Positions 43,393-52,415 of a DNA stretch of 62,441 bases are shown one piece after another (positions within the stretch are counted from its first letter, which is position 1; each line of letters starts with the position of its first letter). A program made the position numbers and the translations under genes. The stretch spans positions 1 through 62,441 of the forward strand of contig NZ_BAAADJ010000010.1 in NCBI RefSeq assembly GCF_039522365.1. Reading direction: 5' to 3'. The notes beneath the pieces were generated by a model, which was not told where the DNA came from, did not search any database, and saw only the letters and a program-made list of their open reading frames with translations. Origin of the DNA: Bacillus carboniphilus (lineage in GTDB: Bacteria; Bacillota; Bacilli; Bacillales; JC228).

Positions 43393-45282
43393 ATGAGTAT
43401 TTTATTAGTAGAAAATTTATATAAAACATATGGAGAGAAAACTCTCTTTGATTCAATTTCTTTTTCAATTGCTGAAAAGCAAAGAATTGGACTCATAGGT
43501 GTTAACGGAACGGGTAAGTCTACGTTATTAAAAGTGTTGGCGGGATTAGATTCTGCAGAAGAGATTACGATGACTCACGCCAATGATTTTAGAATTGAAT
43601 ACCTACCACAGGAGCCAATCTTGGATGGGGAATTAACCGTTCTGGAGCAAATCTATTACGGTGATTCTATTATTATGAGGGCGATGCGAGAGTATGAGCA
43701 GGCACAGAATGAGTTAGAGTTGGACCCAATGAATAGCCAGAAACAACAGAAACTGATTTCTATACAGCAACGCATGGATGAAGTAGATGCATGGGAGGCA
43801 AGTACCGTAGCTAAAACGGTTTTAACGAAGCTTGGAATTGCAGATTTCTCCAAAAAAATTAAGCACCTATCAGGTGGTCAAAAGAAGCGGGTTGCCATTG
43901 CAAAGGCACTGATTCAACCTGCAAATTTATTACTAATGGATGAGCCGACGAACCATTTAGATAATGAGACAATAGAATGGCTTGAAGGTTTTTTAGCTCA
44001 GTACAAAGGTGCTCTATTGTTAGTCACTCATGATCGTTATTTCTTAAACCGTGTGACAAACAAAATCTTCGAGTTAGACCGTGGAAAACTTTATTCTTAT
44101 GATGGGAATTATGAGGTTTTCCTTGAGAAAAAAGCGGAGCGGGAAGCAGAAGCAGAACTAAGGGAATCAAAACGCCAAAATATACTAAGAAGAGAACTAG
44201 AATGGTTACGCCGTGGTGCGAAGGCGCGGACAACGAAGCAAAAGGCGCGGATTCAACGTGTTGAACAGCTAAAGGACCAGAAAGTAGAAGGTGTAAAAGG
44301 AGAGGTAGACTTTGCGATAGGCTCCCAAAGACTTGGAGACAAGGTTATAGAGCTTGAAAGTGTCAGTAAAGAGTTCGAAGGGAAAGCACTAATCCAAGAT
44401 TTTAGTTCACTTATTATCCCTGGTGACCGAATTGGGATCATTGGACCTAATGGAAGTGGAAAAACAACACTTTTAAATATGATTGCTGGTCGAATTGAGC
44501 CTGATAAAGGGGAAATAGAAATAGGGTCGACCGTGAAAATCGGCTACTATACACAAGACCACGATGAGATTAACGGTGATTTGAAAGTAGTAGAGTATAT
44601 AAAAGAAGTAGCTGAAATTGTTCATACGATTGATGGGCAAGTGATCACAGCAGAACAAATGCTAGAAAGATTCTTGTTCCCACGCTCTATGCAATGGACC
44701 TACATCCGCAAATTATCCGGTGGGGAACGTCGCCGGCTTTATTTGTTACGGGTGTTAATGACTGAACCTAATGTGCTATTTTTAGACGAGCCTACCAATG
44801 ATTTGGATATTCAAACATTGAGTGTTTTAGAAAATTATCTTGATCAATTCCCTGGAGTAGTTATTACTGTATCCCATGATCGCTACTTCTTGGACAGAGT
44901 GGTAGATAAATTGATTGTGTTTGATGGACAAGGGAATATCAGTCGCTTTATGGGCTCGTATACAGAATACATGGAAGAGATGAAAGAGAAGAAAGCAGTT
45001 GAAGTTAAGGCTGTAAAAGAAGTGACACAACCTAAGCAGAAGACTGAAAAAAGGAAAAAGCTCTCTTATAAGGATCAATTAGAGTGGGATGGCATTGAAG
45101 ATAAAATAGCTGAACTTGAAGAGAAGATTGAAAAGATCGATGAAGAATTAGCAGAAGCGGGAAGTGACTTTGAAAAAATCCAGAAGCTGATGGACCAGAA
45201 AAGTGAGGTCGAAAGCGAGCTAGAGCGGACAATGGAACGTTGGGAAGAGCTAGCGCTTATGGTGGAAGAAATCGAAAAATAA
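43393..45282 (+). CDS. yfmR: ABC-F family ATPase YfmR (Uup type)
   Basis: The 629-aa protein has two ABC domains: GVNGTGKS, LSGGQKKR, LLMDEPTNHLD and GPNGSGKT, LSGGERRR, LFLDEPTNDLD. An arm-bearing linker contains LRRGAKARTTKQKARIQR, and the C-terminal extension is a coiled coil beginning at RKKLSYKDQLEWDGIEDKI, both typical of Uup/YfmR. YfmR works at the ribosomal E site to help stalled peptidyl transfer, for example at polyproline, beside EF-P. Length and motifs match the B. subtilis protein. The ATG at 43393 follows GAAGG by about ten bases. No attenuator-like leader is present, in contrast with the other two ABC-F genes here. Confidence 0.93.
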   Translation: MSILLVENLYKTYGEKTLFDSISFSIAEKQRIGLIGVNGTGKSTLLKVLAGLDSAEEITMTHANDFRIEYLPQEPILDGELTVLEQIYYGDSIIMRAMREYEQAQNELELDPMNSQKQQKLISIQQRMDEVDAWEASTVAKTVLTKLGIADFSKKIKHLSGGQKKRVAIAKALIQPANLLLMDEPTNHLDNETIEWLEGFLAQYKGALLLVTHDRYFLNRVTNKIFELDRGKLYSYDGNYEVFLEKKAEREAEAELRESKRQNILRRELEWLRRGAKARTTKQKARIQRVEQLKDQKVEGVKGEVDFAIGSQRLGDKVIELESVSKEFEGKALIQDFSSLIIPGDRIGIIGPNGSGKTTLLNMIAGRIEPDKGEIEIGSTVKIGYYTQDHDEINGDLKVVEYIKEVAEIVHTIDGQVITAEQMLERFLFPRSMQWTYIRKLSGGERRRLYLLRVLMTEPNVLFLDEPTNDLDIQTLSVLENYLDQFPGVVITVSHDRYFLDRVVDKLIVFDGQGNISRFMGSYTEYMEEMKEKKAVEVKAVKEVTQPKQKTEKRKKLSYKDQLEWDGIEDKIAELEEKIEKIDEELAEAGSDFEKIQKLMDQKSEVESELERTMERWEELALMVEEIEK

Positions 45283-45295
45283 AAGGGATAAAGTA

Positions 45296-45331
45296 AAGCG
45301 GCAGCCTTTGGGTTGTCGTTTTTGTTTTGCT
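45296..45331 (+). terminator. Intrinsic terminator after yfmR
   Basis: AAGCGGCAGCC pairs with GGTTGTCGTTT across a TTTG loop, using G-U pairs, followed by T-rich sequence. Confidence 0.8.
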
Positions 45332-45415
45332 TTTTTAAAAGGAAAAAGAACATTATGTACATATTTCACAGCCCTAAGTGACAAAATAATCCATATTATG
45401 AAAGGAGTGTTAAAT

Positions 45416-45787
45416 ATGAAGAGAAAACTAGCTGCTTTAGTTATGGGGGCAGTTATGGTAGCAATGAGTGCAAATGCAATCCCAGCACAAGCGAATAAAA
45501 TGTCCGCTGATAATCAACAACAACAACAGCCTAAGGTGGAGCTAACTGAAAAACAACAAGGAGAACTGGCTGCCCTTTACCAAGAAATCAACAAATTAAA
45601 AAAGCAAGTGCTGGATAAGTATGTGGAATTCGGCTCCATGACAAAAGAGCAAGCAGACAAAGTGAAATCATGGATTGACCAACACTATAAGAGAATGGAA
45701 GAGAATGGTTTTAAACCAATGGAAAGACACCATTTTCATAGGGATCATGACAAAGATGATAAAGATGACAATGGAGACGATGATTAG
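45416..45787 (+). CDS. YckD-like secreted protein (DUF2680)
   Basis: The 123-aa protein has a signal peptide ending in ANAIPAQA, then a helical domain VELTEKQQGELAALYQEINKL-type and KYVEFGSMTKEQADKVKSWIDQHYKRMEENGF, the features of the YckD/DUF2680 family. It ends in a His/Asp/Lys tail that may bind metal or polyanions. The ATG at 45416 follows AAAGGAG. Its role is unknown; it would be exported to the cell surface. It is a single-gene unit between two terminators. Confidence 0.85.
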   Translation: MKRKLAALVMGAVMVAMSANAIPAQANKMSADNQQQQQPKVELTEKQQGELAALYQEINKLKKQVLDKYVEFGSMTKEQADKVKSWIDQHYKRMEENGFKPMERHHFHRDHDKDDKDDNGDDD

Positions 45788-45803
45788 TATTAAGTTTAGC
45801 GAG

Positions 45804-45846
45804 AACCTTCCGATTAGCCTGGTGGCTGATGGGGAGGTTTTTTTGT
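45804..45846 (+). terminator. Intrinsic terminator after the YckD-like gene
   Basis: AACCTTCCGATTAGCC pairs with GGCTGATGGGGAGGTT over a TGGT loop, followed by six Ts. Confidence 0.9.
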
Positions 45847-45895
45847 GCTGATTTCTCGTGGGAGAGTGTGAAAAATTAAGAGCGAACGGTGAGGT

Positions 45896-46051
45896 TTTCT
45901 GATAGAGGGGTAAACATTTCCGATAGGAGAGCAGAAGTTTCTGATAGAGGGGTAAACATTTCCGATAGGAGAGCAGAAGTTTCCGATATAGGGGTAAAGA
46001 TTTCCGATAGAAGAACAGAAGTTTCCGATAGAAATACTAAAATTTCCGATT
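45896..46051. repeat. Repeat family E: eight copies of a strict 21-bp unit
   Basis: TTTCCGATA (or TTTCTGATA) recurs at 45896, 45917, 45938, 45959, 45980, 46001, 46022 and 46043, exactly 21 bp apart each time. Two kinds of unit alternate in the left part (one continues GAGGGGTAAACA, the other GGAGAGCAGAAG), giving a 42-bp higher-order period. It occupies the gap between the YckD-like gene and the amidase; nothing else is seen there. Confidence 0.92.
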
Positions 46052-46151
46052 AACAGAAAATAGTCTCCCTGCTTATTCTTTTTTACAAGTAAAAGGTTTT
46101 TCTTACATATAGATAGAAAGTATTAGGAAATAAAAAAGGGGATGGGGTCAG

Positions 46152-47648
46152 GTGAAAGAGTACACACAGTATGATGGATTGGGTCTAGCAGATTTGGTGA
46201 AAAAGAAAGAGGTTCATCCGCGTGAACTTGTACAAGCTGCAATAAATCAAATTGAAAACAAAAATCCTCAGTTAAACGCGGTTATCAATAAAATGTATGA
46301 AAAAGCGGAGACAACGGCAGAGCATTCCACTTCAGAGGGAGCCTTCGCTGGTGTCCCCATTCTATTAAAAGATATTACGCAAGAAATTGAAGGTGAACCG
46401 ATTACGTTAGGGTCCAAAGCATTCCAAAACTACAGGGCAAAACAAGATTCCGAGTATGTGAAAAGAATAAGAAAAACAGGAGCTATTATACTTGGACAAA
46501 CAAATGTCCCTGAATTTGCCCTCCTTGGAATAACGGAACCCAAACATTACGGTCCATCTAGAAATCCGTGGAATACTGATCATTCACCGGGGGGTTCCAG
46601 TGGAGGGTCTGCTGCAGCCGTTGCTTCTGGAATGGTTCCGATAGCGGGAGCCAATGATGGTGGCGGTTCCATCAGAATTCCTGGCGCATATAGTGGACTA
46701 TTTGGTTTAAAACCGACTAGAGGACGCACACCAGTGGGACCAAAAACGGGGCGTGACTGGCAGGGAGCTTCTGTAGACCATATTTTATCCAGAACAGTAA
46801 GAGACAGTGCAGCCATGTTAGATGAGTTAAAAGGACATGTGAAATGGGCAGCCTTTCATGTCCCGGACTACACAGGGAGCTATTTGCAGGACATGTCGAC
46901 GCCAATCAAGGATCCATTAAAAATCGCTTTTACAACGAAATCTCCACTTGGTACAAAAGTAGACCCTGAATGTATAGAGGCTGTCCATCAAACAGCAAAA
47001 CTACTAGAATCTATGGGTCATATTGTTGAAGAAAAAGAAGCTCCCATCGATGGTCATAAAATTGCCCAATGTTATCTCAACAACTACTTTGGTGAAGTAG
47101 CTGCGACACTTGAGTCTTTAACACCTGTCTTGGGTAGAAAAGCAACCTATAAGGATGTAGAGCCCACAACCTGGTTATTAGGACTACTTGGAAAAGCAAC
47201 TTCGGCTAAGGAAATCGCACTGAGTATTAGAGAATGGGACCGAGCCGCATACATCATGGAGGAATTCCACGAAACATACGATCTTTACCTGACACCGGCC
47301 ACTGCGTTCCCAGCTCCAAAAATTGGTGAACAAGACCCAACCCCTGCCGAACAAATGGCTATCTCTGTAGTAGGGAAATTAGGGGCGGGCAGTTTGTTAA
47401 AAAGGGCTGGAATCGTTGATAAATTGGCGGTCGATAACTTATCACGAGTTCCATTTTCTCAACTAGCTAATTTGACAGGACAACCTGCAATGACGTTACC
47501 AGTCAAGCTCTCGTCCACGGGATTACCAATTGGTGTTCAAGTGGTGGCAGCAAGAGAGAGAGAGGACTTGTTGTATAAACTAGCAGGACAGATGGAATCA
47601 GACGGTAAGTTTATCGATGTGACACACAACCCAATTTTTCAATCTTAG
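46152..47648 (+). CDS. Amidase (amidase signature family)
   Basis: The 498-aa enzyme has the Ser-cisSer-Lys triad of the family: Lys73 in VPILLKDI, the cis-Ser in SPGGSSGGSAAAVASG (149-150) and the nucleophile Ser173 in GGGSIRIPGAYSG. It hydrolyses amide bonds; the substrate could be an aryl or aliphatic amide or a nitrile-derived amide. It differs from GatA in context: no gatC or gatB is near. It starts at GTG 46152 behind GGGATGGGG and is a single-gene unit. Confidence 0.9.
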   Translation: MKEYTQYDGLGLADLVKKKEVHPRELVQAAINQIENKNPQLNAVINKMYEKAETTAEHSTSEGAFAGVPILLKDITQEIEGEPITLGSKAFQNYRAKQDSEYVKRIRKTGAIILGQTNVPEFALLGITEPKHYGPSRNPWNTDHSPGGSSGGSAAAVASGMVPIAGANDGGGSIRIPGAYSGLFGLKPTRGRTPVGPKTGRDWQGASVDHILSRTVRDSAAMLDELKGHVKWAAFHVPDYTGSYLQDMSTPIKDPLKIAFTTKSPLGTKVDPECIEAVHQTAKLLESMGHIVEEKEAPIDGHKIAQCYLNNYFGEVAATLESLTPVLGRKATYKDVEPTTWLLGLLGKATSAKEIALSIREWDRAAYIMEEFHETYDLYLTPATAFPAPKIGEQDPTPAEQMAISVVGKLGAGSLLKRAGIVDKLAVDNLSRVPFSQLANLTGQPAMTLPVKLSSTGLPIGVQVVAAREREDLLYKLAGQMESDGKFIDVTHNPIFQS

Positions 47649-47712
47649 AGATGTCAGAACATATTAAACTATGATAATATTTAGTCATACGAAATATTAG
47701 GAGGACCCTCTC

Positions 47713-48630
47713 ATGGCAGAATACTTAATTGTTCTAAATAAAGATGAAGATACCGTATCCATAGTAGATGCGCATTCCTATGAAATTATAAAAACAGTGG
47801 AAACAGATTATAATCCACACGAGGTTGTGATTACCCCTGATGGCAAGAAGACCTATATTACTTGTTCTTTAGGGAATAAAATGAACATCATGGATAACGA
47901 TACGTTTGAAATCACGAAAACATTGGAGCACCCTGATTTTAATTTTCCACATGGTTTAGGGGTTACTCCTGATGGGAAAAAGATTTTTATGGCCTCTACA
48001 TACAGTGAGAAAGTCTTTGTCATAGATGCAGAAATAGATGAAATTACGAATGTATTTCCAACCTATCAAAAACTTTCTCACATGATCTCATTTTCTCCAG
48101 ATGGTAAAACGGTTTACGTGCCGAACATCGGAAGCCATAACATGACCGTTGTGGATGTTGAATCTGAGAAAGTTGTGAATCACTTTCCAGTGGGAAGAGG
48201 ACCTGAAGGTGTAGCTGTTCACCCTAACGGAAGAGAACTGTATGTCGCAAATCAAGATGATAACAATCTATTTGTAATCGATACAGAGACGTTAGAAGTT
48301 TTATATAAAAGAAGAATTGGAACGTGCCCCGTTCGTCTTGTTTTCTCACCGGATGGGAAATATGCACTTATTCCAAACCGTGAGTCAGGAGAGCTTTCTA
48401 TCATTGAGACTGCGTTTGAACTAAAGGGTAAAGTATATCCATGGGAAGTTAAACGAATTCGTGTTGGAGTATGGCCGGGAGGTATTGTGTTCAACCCTGA
48501 AGGCACCAAAGCATTTGTAGCCAACAATAAAACGAATGACCTTTCTGTTATCAATATGGAAACGTTAGAGGAAGAAGCAAAAATAAAAGTGGGTATTCAT
48601 CCGGATGGGATTGCTTACTTAGTTAAATAG
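47713..48630 (+). CDS. YVTN/NHL-type seven-bladed beta-propeller protein
   Basis: The 305-aa protein is built of about seven repeats of roughly 42 residues, each with a TPDGKK or SPDGK-type turn and a strand such as LYVANQDDNNLFVID. No signal peptide or membrane segment is visible, so it is probably cytoplasmic, which is unusual for this family. No catalytic residues are identifiable. It may be a binding scaffold or lactonase-like protein. It lies 64 bases after the amidase behind AGGAGG and ends in a terminator. Confidence 0.82.
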   Translation: MAEYLIVLNKDEDTVSIVDAHSYEIIKTVETDYNPHEVVITPDGKKTYITCSLGNKMNIMDNDTFEITKTLEHPDFNFPHGLGVTPDGKKIFMASTYSEKVFVIDAEIDEITNVFPTYQKLSHMISFSPDGKTVYVPNIGSHNMTVVDVESEKVVNHFPVGRGPEGVAVHPNGRELYVANQDDNNLFVIDTETLEVLYKRRIGTCPVRLVFSPDGKYALIPNRESGELSIIETAFELKGKVYPWEVKRIRVGVWPGGIVFNPEGTKAFVANNKTNDLSVINMETLEEEAKIKVGIHPDGIAYLVK

Positions 48631-48638
48631 AGTCATAG

Positions 48639-48673
48639 AAAAGCCATGCCCGAATTAGCGCATGGCTTTTTGA
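48639..48673 (+). terminator. Intrinsic terminator after the beta-propeller gene
   Basis: AAAAGCCATGC pairs with GCATGGCTTTTT across about ten bases and runs into Ts. Confidence 0.9.
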
Positions 48674-48695
48674 ATAATTCATAGGAGGTAGTCAA

Positions 48696-50000
48696 ATGAA
48701 TACGATCAATTGGACCAAATTCGAAGATTGCTTACATGGTGTTATGAAAGACAAACATATACCAGGTGCAGCTGTCGCCGTTTCCCAAAATGGAAAGGTT
48801 ATCTATCAAAAGGGATTTGGGGTTCGTGATGTTGAAACGAGAGAACCCGTCACTCCAGAAACGATTTTTGGAATAGCTTCCGTGACTAAATCGTTTACAG
48901 CTTTAGCTATATTAAAGCTAGAGGAGGAAGGGAAGTTATCAGTAGAAGATCCCGTGATCCGATACATTCCTGAGTTCAAGATGCAAGGTGTAGAAGACAT
49001 GAGTGAAATCAAAATCTATCATCTTATGTCACATACTACTGGATTACCTCCTATGAACCGCCGAGAAGAACTTAATGATCTCAAACACCATCTAGAATAT
49101 GTAGCTAATGAAGACTACGAACTACTAGGGAAACCTAGTCAGTACTTTAGCTACTGCAACGACACCTTTCTTTTACTCGGTGAAATCATTGAGCGTCTGA
49201 CGGGGCGTCTCTATCGAAGGTTTGTTACGGAAACAATTTTAAATCCTCTACAAATGTACCGCTCTACCCTAAGTCTAGAAGAGGTAGCGAAGTATGATAA
49301 CGTGTCAGTTCCTTACATATATAATTCAGACAGCAGTACATATGAAAAACAACAATGGCCAACACTCGGTAACTACGAGGTTGGTGGAGGGGTCCGTTCG
49401 AATGTCCTGGATTTATTAAAATATGGTCAGGCTTATGTGGGAGAGGGGCCAATTGTCTCTAAAGAGAGAGTGAAGAAAATGTGGAGTCATCTTCATCAAA
49501 TTAGAAGGAACGCTTACTACGGCTATGCCTTACAAGTTACACCAGATTACTCAGGCGTCACATTAGTTGAACACGGAGGAGGTCAACCAGGCGTTTCCTC
49601 GAACTTTGGATTTGTTCCTGAGAAGGGAATTGTTGTAAGTGTACTGACCAATGTATCAGGTGTACCGGCTGCCGATATATGGTTAGCAGCAATGAATACA
49701 GCTTTAGGCATTCCGTTAGAGCAAAAGCGTAGTGTGGAACCATTCTATAATCTAACTTCTGATGAATTACAGCTATTAGTAGGTAGCTATGATTCTGCAG
49801 AGGGCGGTTATGTGAAAATCTCGTTGGAAGACGGGGCTCCAGTTGCAGAAGCAGCAGGGGAAAAGCTGAAACTAAGAGCAAGTTCCACTAACACCTTAGT
49901 AGTTGAAGAAACTGGTTTGCCTATTCAGTTCTTTTTAAGAGATAACGAAAAGGCATGGGCGGTGTTGTTTGGATCGAGGATGTTGAGGAGGAAAAACTAG
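48696..50000 (+). CDS. Serine hydrolase, class C beta-lactamase family
   Basis: The 434-aa protein has the penicillin-binding fold motifs: SVTK (nucleophile Ser62, Lys65), YCN (Tyr153, Asn155) and HGGG near residue 292 in place of KTG. A small beta-rich C-terminal domain follows from about 345. There is no signal peptide, so it is a cytoplasmic esterase, D-amino-acid peptidase or amidase rather than a secreted beta-lactamase. The ATG at 48696 follows AGGAGG. Confidence 0.9.
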   Translation: MNTINWTKFEDCLHGVMKDKHIPGAAVAVSQNGKVIYQKGFGVRDVETREPVTPETIFGIASVTKSFTALAILKLEEEGKLSVEDPVIRYIPEFKMQGVEDMSEIKIYHLMSHTTGLPPMNRREELNDLKHHLEYVANEDYELLGKPSQYFSYCNDTFLLLGEIIERLTGRLYRRFVTETILNPLQMYRSTLSLEEVAKYDNVSVPYIYNSDSSTYEKQQWPTLGNYEVGGGVRSNVLDLLKYGQAYVGEGPIVSKERVKKMWSHLHQIRRNAYYGYALQVTPDYSGVTLVEHGGGQPGVSSNFGFVPEKGIVVSVLTNVSGVPAADIWLAAMNTALGIPLEQKRSVEPFYNLTSDELQLLVGSYDSAEGGYVKISLEDGAPVAEAAGEKLKLRASSTNTLVVEETGLPIQFFLRDNEKAWAVLFGSRMLRRKN

Positions 50001-50011
50001 TCGAATTAAAT

Positions 50012-50058
50012 AAAACAGGTCTTTACTTACTTAGGTTTGTAGTAATGACCTGTTTTTC
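50012..50058. terminator. Terminator between serine hydrolase and acetyltransferase genes
   Basis: AAAACAGGTC pairs with GACCTGTTTT across a long loop, followed by Ts; the A-run on the left arm lets it also serve the convergent acetyltransferase gene. Confidence 0.8.
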
Positions 50059-50060
50059 TA

Positions 50061-50624
50061 TTATCGTCCTGGAGTTAGCGCATACACATAACTATCAATG
50101 AGAACACCTTCTCCGTTGGTGTATTCATTCTTCAAAATACCCTCTAAAGTAAAACCAAGCTTTTCTGGGATCTTGCAGCTTTTCTTGTTATCTGTTCCGA
50201 TTAGGCACTCGATTCTTTTTGCTCCCACTTCTTCAACAGCGTATTGAACAAGGGCTTCAACCGCCTCCGTTATGTATCCTTTTCCACTTTCTTTTGTGTG
50301 AATCCAGTAGCCAAGTTCAAAACGAGGAACTTTCCAGCTTGGGTGATGGAGTCTTACTGTTCCTATAAAACGACCATCAGCCTTACTATAAATATGAAAT
50401 CTAATTTCCTTGCGTAAGAAAAAGTGAGCGTGGGCAATTCGGACATCAGCTTCCGTTTCTTCTATGGAAGGTTTCTTTTTAGCAAAAGACAACCATGGTC
50501 TTAATTCTTCTATGGATTCACAAATAGCTTGATTGACTACCTTCCCGTCACCAGGTTGTGGAATACGGAGAACTAATCGTTCCGTTTCTATTTTGGTAGG
50601 TAGGTCTAGTAATATTGGGTCCAT
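50061..50624 (-). CDS. GNAT family N-acetyltransferase (RimJ/RimL type)
   Basis: The 187-aa protein begins with TKIETERLVLRIPQPGD, the RimJ/RimL entry strand, and has FIGTVRLHH, a YWIHTKESGKGYITEAVEAL acetyl-CoA pyrophosphate loop and a GTDNKKSCKIPEKLGF helix. It should acetylate a protein N-terminus or a small amine. The ATG at 50622-50624 is chosen; a TTG directly before it is equally compatible with the AAAGG site. It is a single-gene unit. Confidence 0.88.
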   Translation of the reverse strand: MDPILLDLPTKIETERLVLRIPQPGDGKVVNQAICESIEELRPWLSFAKKKPSIEETEADVRIAHAHFFLRKEIRFHIYSKADGRFIGTVRLHHPSWKVPRFELGYWIHTKESGKGYITEAVEALVQYAVEEVGAKRIECLIGTDNKKSCKIPEKLGFTLEGILKNEYTNGEGVLIDSYVYALTPGR

Positions 50625-50862
50625 CAAATCACAGCCTTTCTTTAATTCATATTTCTTATTATTACATATCGGGTGGGTAAATGATGGGTTAGATTCCCAT
50701 TATGACAATTTTGTTACTGGGTATGAAGTAAAACATAGAAAAAAATCCAGACAATCGCATTAAAAAGGTTTTGTTATTACAATATAATGAATTTCGATTA
50801 CTTTTTTGTAACGATTCAGCTGCAAAACCATGATAATTACTAGCAAATGTAAAGTGTTGACA

Positions 50863-50892
50863 TTGACGTGAGAAATAAACATTTATTATAAT
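50863..50892 (+). promoter_or_regulatory. Promoter of the riboswitch-symporter unit
   Basis: TTGACG (50863-50868) and TATAAT (50887-50892) are 18 bp apart; an overlapping TTGACA lies at 50857. Transcription would start near 50899, just before the aptamer. Confidence 0.65.
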
Positions 50893-50904
50893 AATATAAA
50901 ATAT

Positions 50905-51045
50905 AACAACGCTTAATCCCATATGGGAGCGGGGGAACCAATTATTTGTGGCAACTGCCACAGGGGTGAATCCTTTCACTAGTTTACTAGTAAGGTAGGG
51001 TGATTTCTCTACATCCGAATCCGACAGCTAACCTCGTAAGCTCCA
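50905..51045 (+). ncRNA. c-di-AMP riboswitch (ydaO/yuaA aptamer)
   Basis: The leader holds the conserved blocks of the ydaO class in order: CGCTTAATCCC, GGGAGCGGGGGAACC, CAGGGGTGAATC, GGTAGGG, CTACATCCGAATCCGACAGC and TAACCTCGTAAGC, the last pairing back towards the first as P1. This class binds c-di-AMP and normally switches genes off at high ligand, mostly genes for potassium uptake, osmolytes or cell-wall hydrolases. A terminator follows 26 bases on and the controlled gene encodes a dicarboxylate/amino-acid symporter. Confidence 0.95.
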
Positions 51046-51070
51046 GTAGAGACCACTATTGCTAATGAAC

Positions 51071-51101
51071 CACGACAGGGCTCTCTCTGTCGTGTTTTTT
51101 A
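51071..51101 (+). terminator. Riboswitch expression-platform terminator
   Basis: CACGACAG (51071-51078) pairs perfectly with CTGTCGTG (51087-51094), followed by six Ts. It lies between the c-di-AMP aptamer and the symporter start, so ligand binding is expected to promote termination here. Confidence 0.9.
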
Positions 51102-51125
51102 TTTCATAATAAGGAGGTTTTTCAG

Positions 51126-52373
51126 GTGGAAGGAAGTAACAAGCTTACAAGAAACATTATATTAGCTCTAATTCTGGGTTTGGTTTTTGGCTTTGTGTTG
51201 AACATCTTTGCACCAAGTGTGTTTAAAATCGTAGATCCATATATACTGTATCCACTAGGAACCATTTTCCTTAACTTAATCAAAATGTTAGTCGTTCCAC
51301 TTGTTTTTATTTCCATTACCTTAGGGGTTGCTGGTCTTGGGGATCCTCAAAAATTAGGTCGTATAGGGGCAAAAACGATTGGTTATTTTCTAGTTACAAC
51401 GACTATTGCAATTAGCTTGGCAATCGGAATTGGCTATGCAATGAAGCCAGGTGTAGGAGGAAGCTTTGATACTTCGAGTGCGAATTTTGAAGCAACAGAA
51501 GCACCATCGTTTATCGATACGTTACTTGATGTGATACCGACAAACCCTATTGAAGCGATGACTACGGGTAATATGCTCCAAATGATTACATTTGCTGTAT
51601 TCATAGGACTAGCATTAGCTGTTCTAGGAGATAAAACAAAAGGGATTTTGAAACTGTTTGAACAAGGAAATGAAATCATGATGTATTTAGTGAATGTCGT
51701 CATGAAAACAGCTCCAGCCGGCGCATTTGCCTTAATTGCATCTGCAGTCGGAAAACAGGGATGGGAGGCATTCAAAGTAATGGGAATGTATTTCATTGCC
51801 GTTTTACTTGCTCTAATTCTTCATGCCATCCTTGTGTATGGTTCGACGGTTTCTCTATTTGGAAAAATGAGCCCAATCAAATTCTTCAAAGGATTTGCAC
51901 CAGCCATGTCGGTTGCCTTTAGTACTTCAAGTAGTAGCGCAACCCTACCAGTTTCCATGGAAACTGCTCAGAAAACGTTAGGTGTTCCGAAGAGTATAAG
52001 TAGTTTTGTTCAACCGCTAGGAGCAACGATTAACATGGATGGGACAGCCATTATGCAAGGTGTTGCAACGGTTTTTATCGCCCAAGTTTACGGGGTAGAT
52101 TTATCAATTAGTCAACTACTAATGGTTGTGCTAACAGCTGTTCTGGCAAGTATCGGTACAGCTGGTGTTCCAGGGGTAGGTCTGATCATGCTCGCAATGG
52201 TATTAAAATCTGTAAACCTCCCAGTTGAGGGAATTGCTCTCATCATTGGAATCGACCGTCTTCTTGATATGACAAGAACAGCTGTCAATACTGCAGGTGA
52301 TGCAGCATGTGCCGTTATGGTAGCTGAGACAGAAAAGAAACATCAGTCTTCAGAAGAAAGCTTGTCTGCGTAA
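51126..52373 (+). CDS. Dicarboxylate/amino acid:cation symporter (DAACS, GltP/GltT type)
   Basis: The 415-aa protein has the DAACS fold: about six N-terminal helices, then the two hairpins and two helices of the transport core. Hairpin 1 carries the serine-rich SSSSATLP, helix 7 carries NMDGTAI, and helix 8 carries DRLLDMTRTAVNTAGDA, whose Asp, Arg/Thr and Asn residues bind substrate and Na+. Likely substrates are glutamate, aspartate or C4-dicarboxylates. It starts at GTG behind AAGGAGG. Control by c-di-AMP suggests that uptake of the major counter-ion of potassium is shut down with potassium uptake. Confidence 0.93.
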   Translation: MEGSNKLTRNIILALILGLVFGFVLNIFAPSVFKIVDPYILYPLGTIFLNLIKMLVVPLVFISITLGVAGLGDPQKLGRIGAKTIGYFLVTTTIAISLAIGIGYAMKPGVGGSFDTSSANFEATEAPSFIDTLLDVIPTNPIEAMTTGNMLQMITFAVFIGLALAVLGDKTKGILKLFEQGNEIMMYLVNVVMKTAPAGAFALIASAVGKQGWEAFKVMGMYFIAVLLALILHAILVYGSTVSLFGKMSPIKFFKGFAPAMSVAFSTSSSSATLPVSMETAQKTLGVPKSISSFVQPLGATINMDGTAIMQGVATVFIAQVYGVDLSISQLLMVVLTAVLASIGTAGVPGVGLIMLAMVLKSVNLPVEGIALIIGIDRLLDMTRTAVNTAGDAACAVMVAETEKKHQSSEESLSA

Positions 52374-52380
52374 GTTAAGA

Positions 52381-52413
52381 AAGCCCAAATCCAGAAGGAT
52401 TTGGGCTTTTTTT
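52381..52413. terminator. Terminator after the symporter, shared with the ArsR-like gene
   Basis: AAGCCCAAATCC (52381-52392) pairs perfectly with GGATTTGGGCTT (52397-52408) over an AGAA loop, followed by Ts. It lies between convergent genes and can also act on the minus strand. Confidence 0.93.
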
Positions 52414-52415
52414 TA

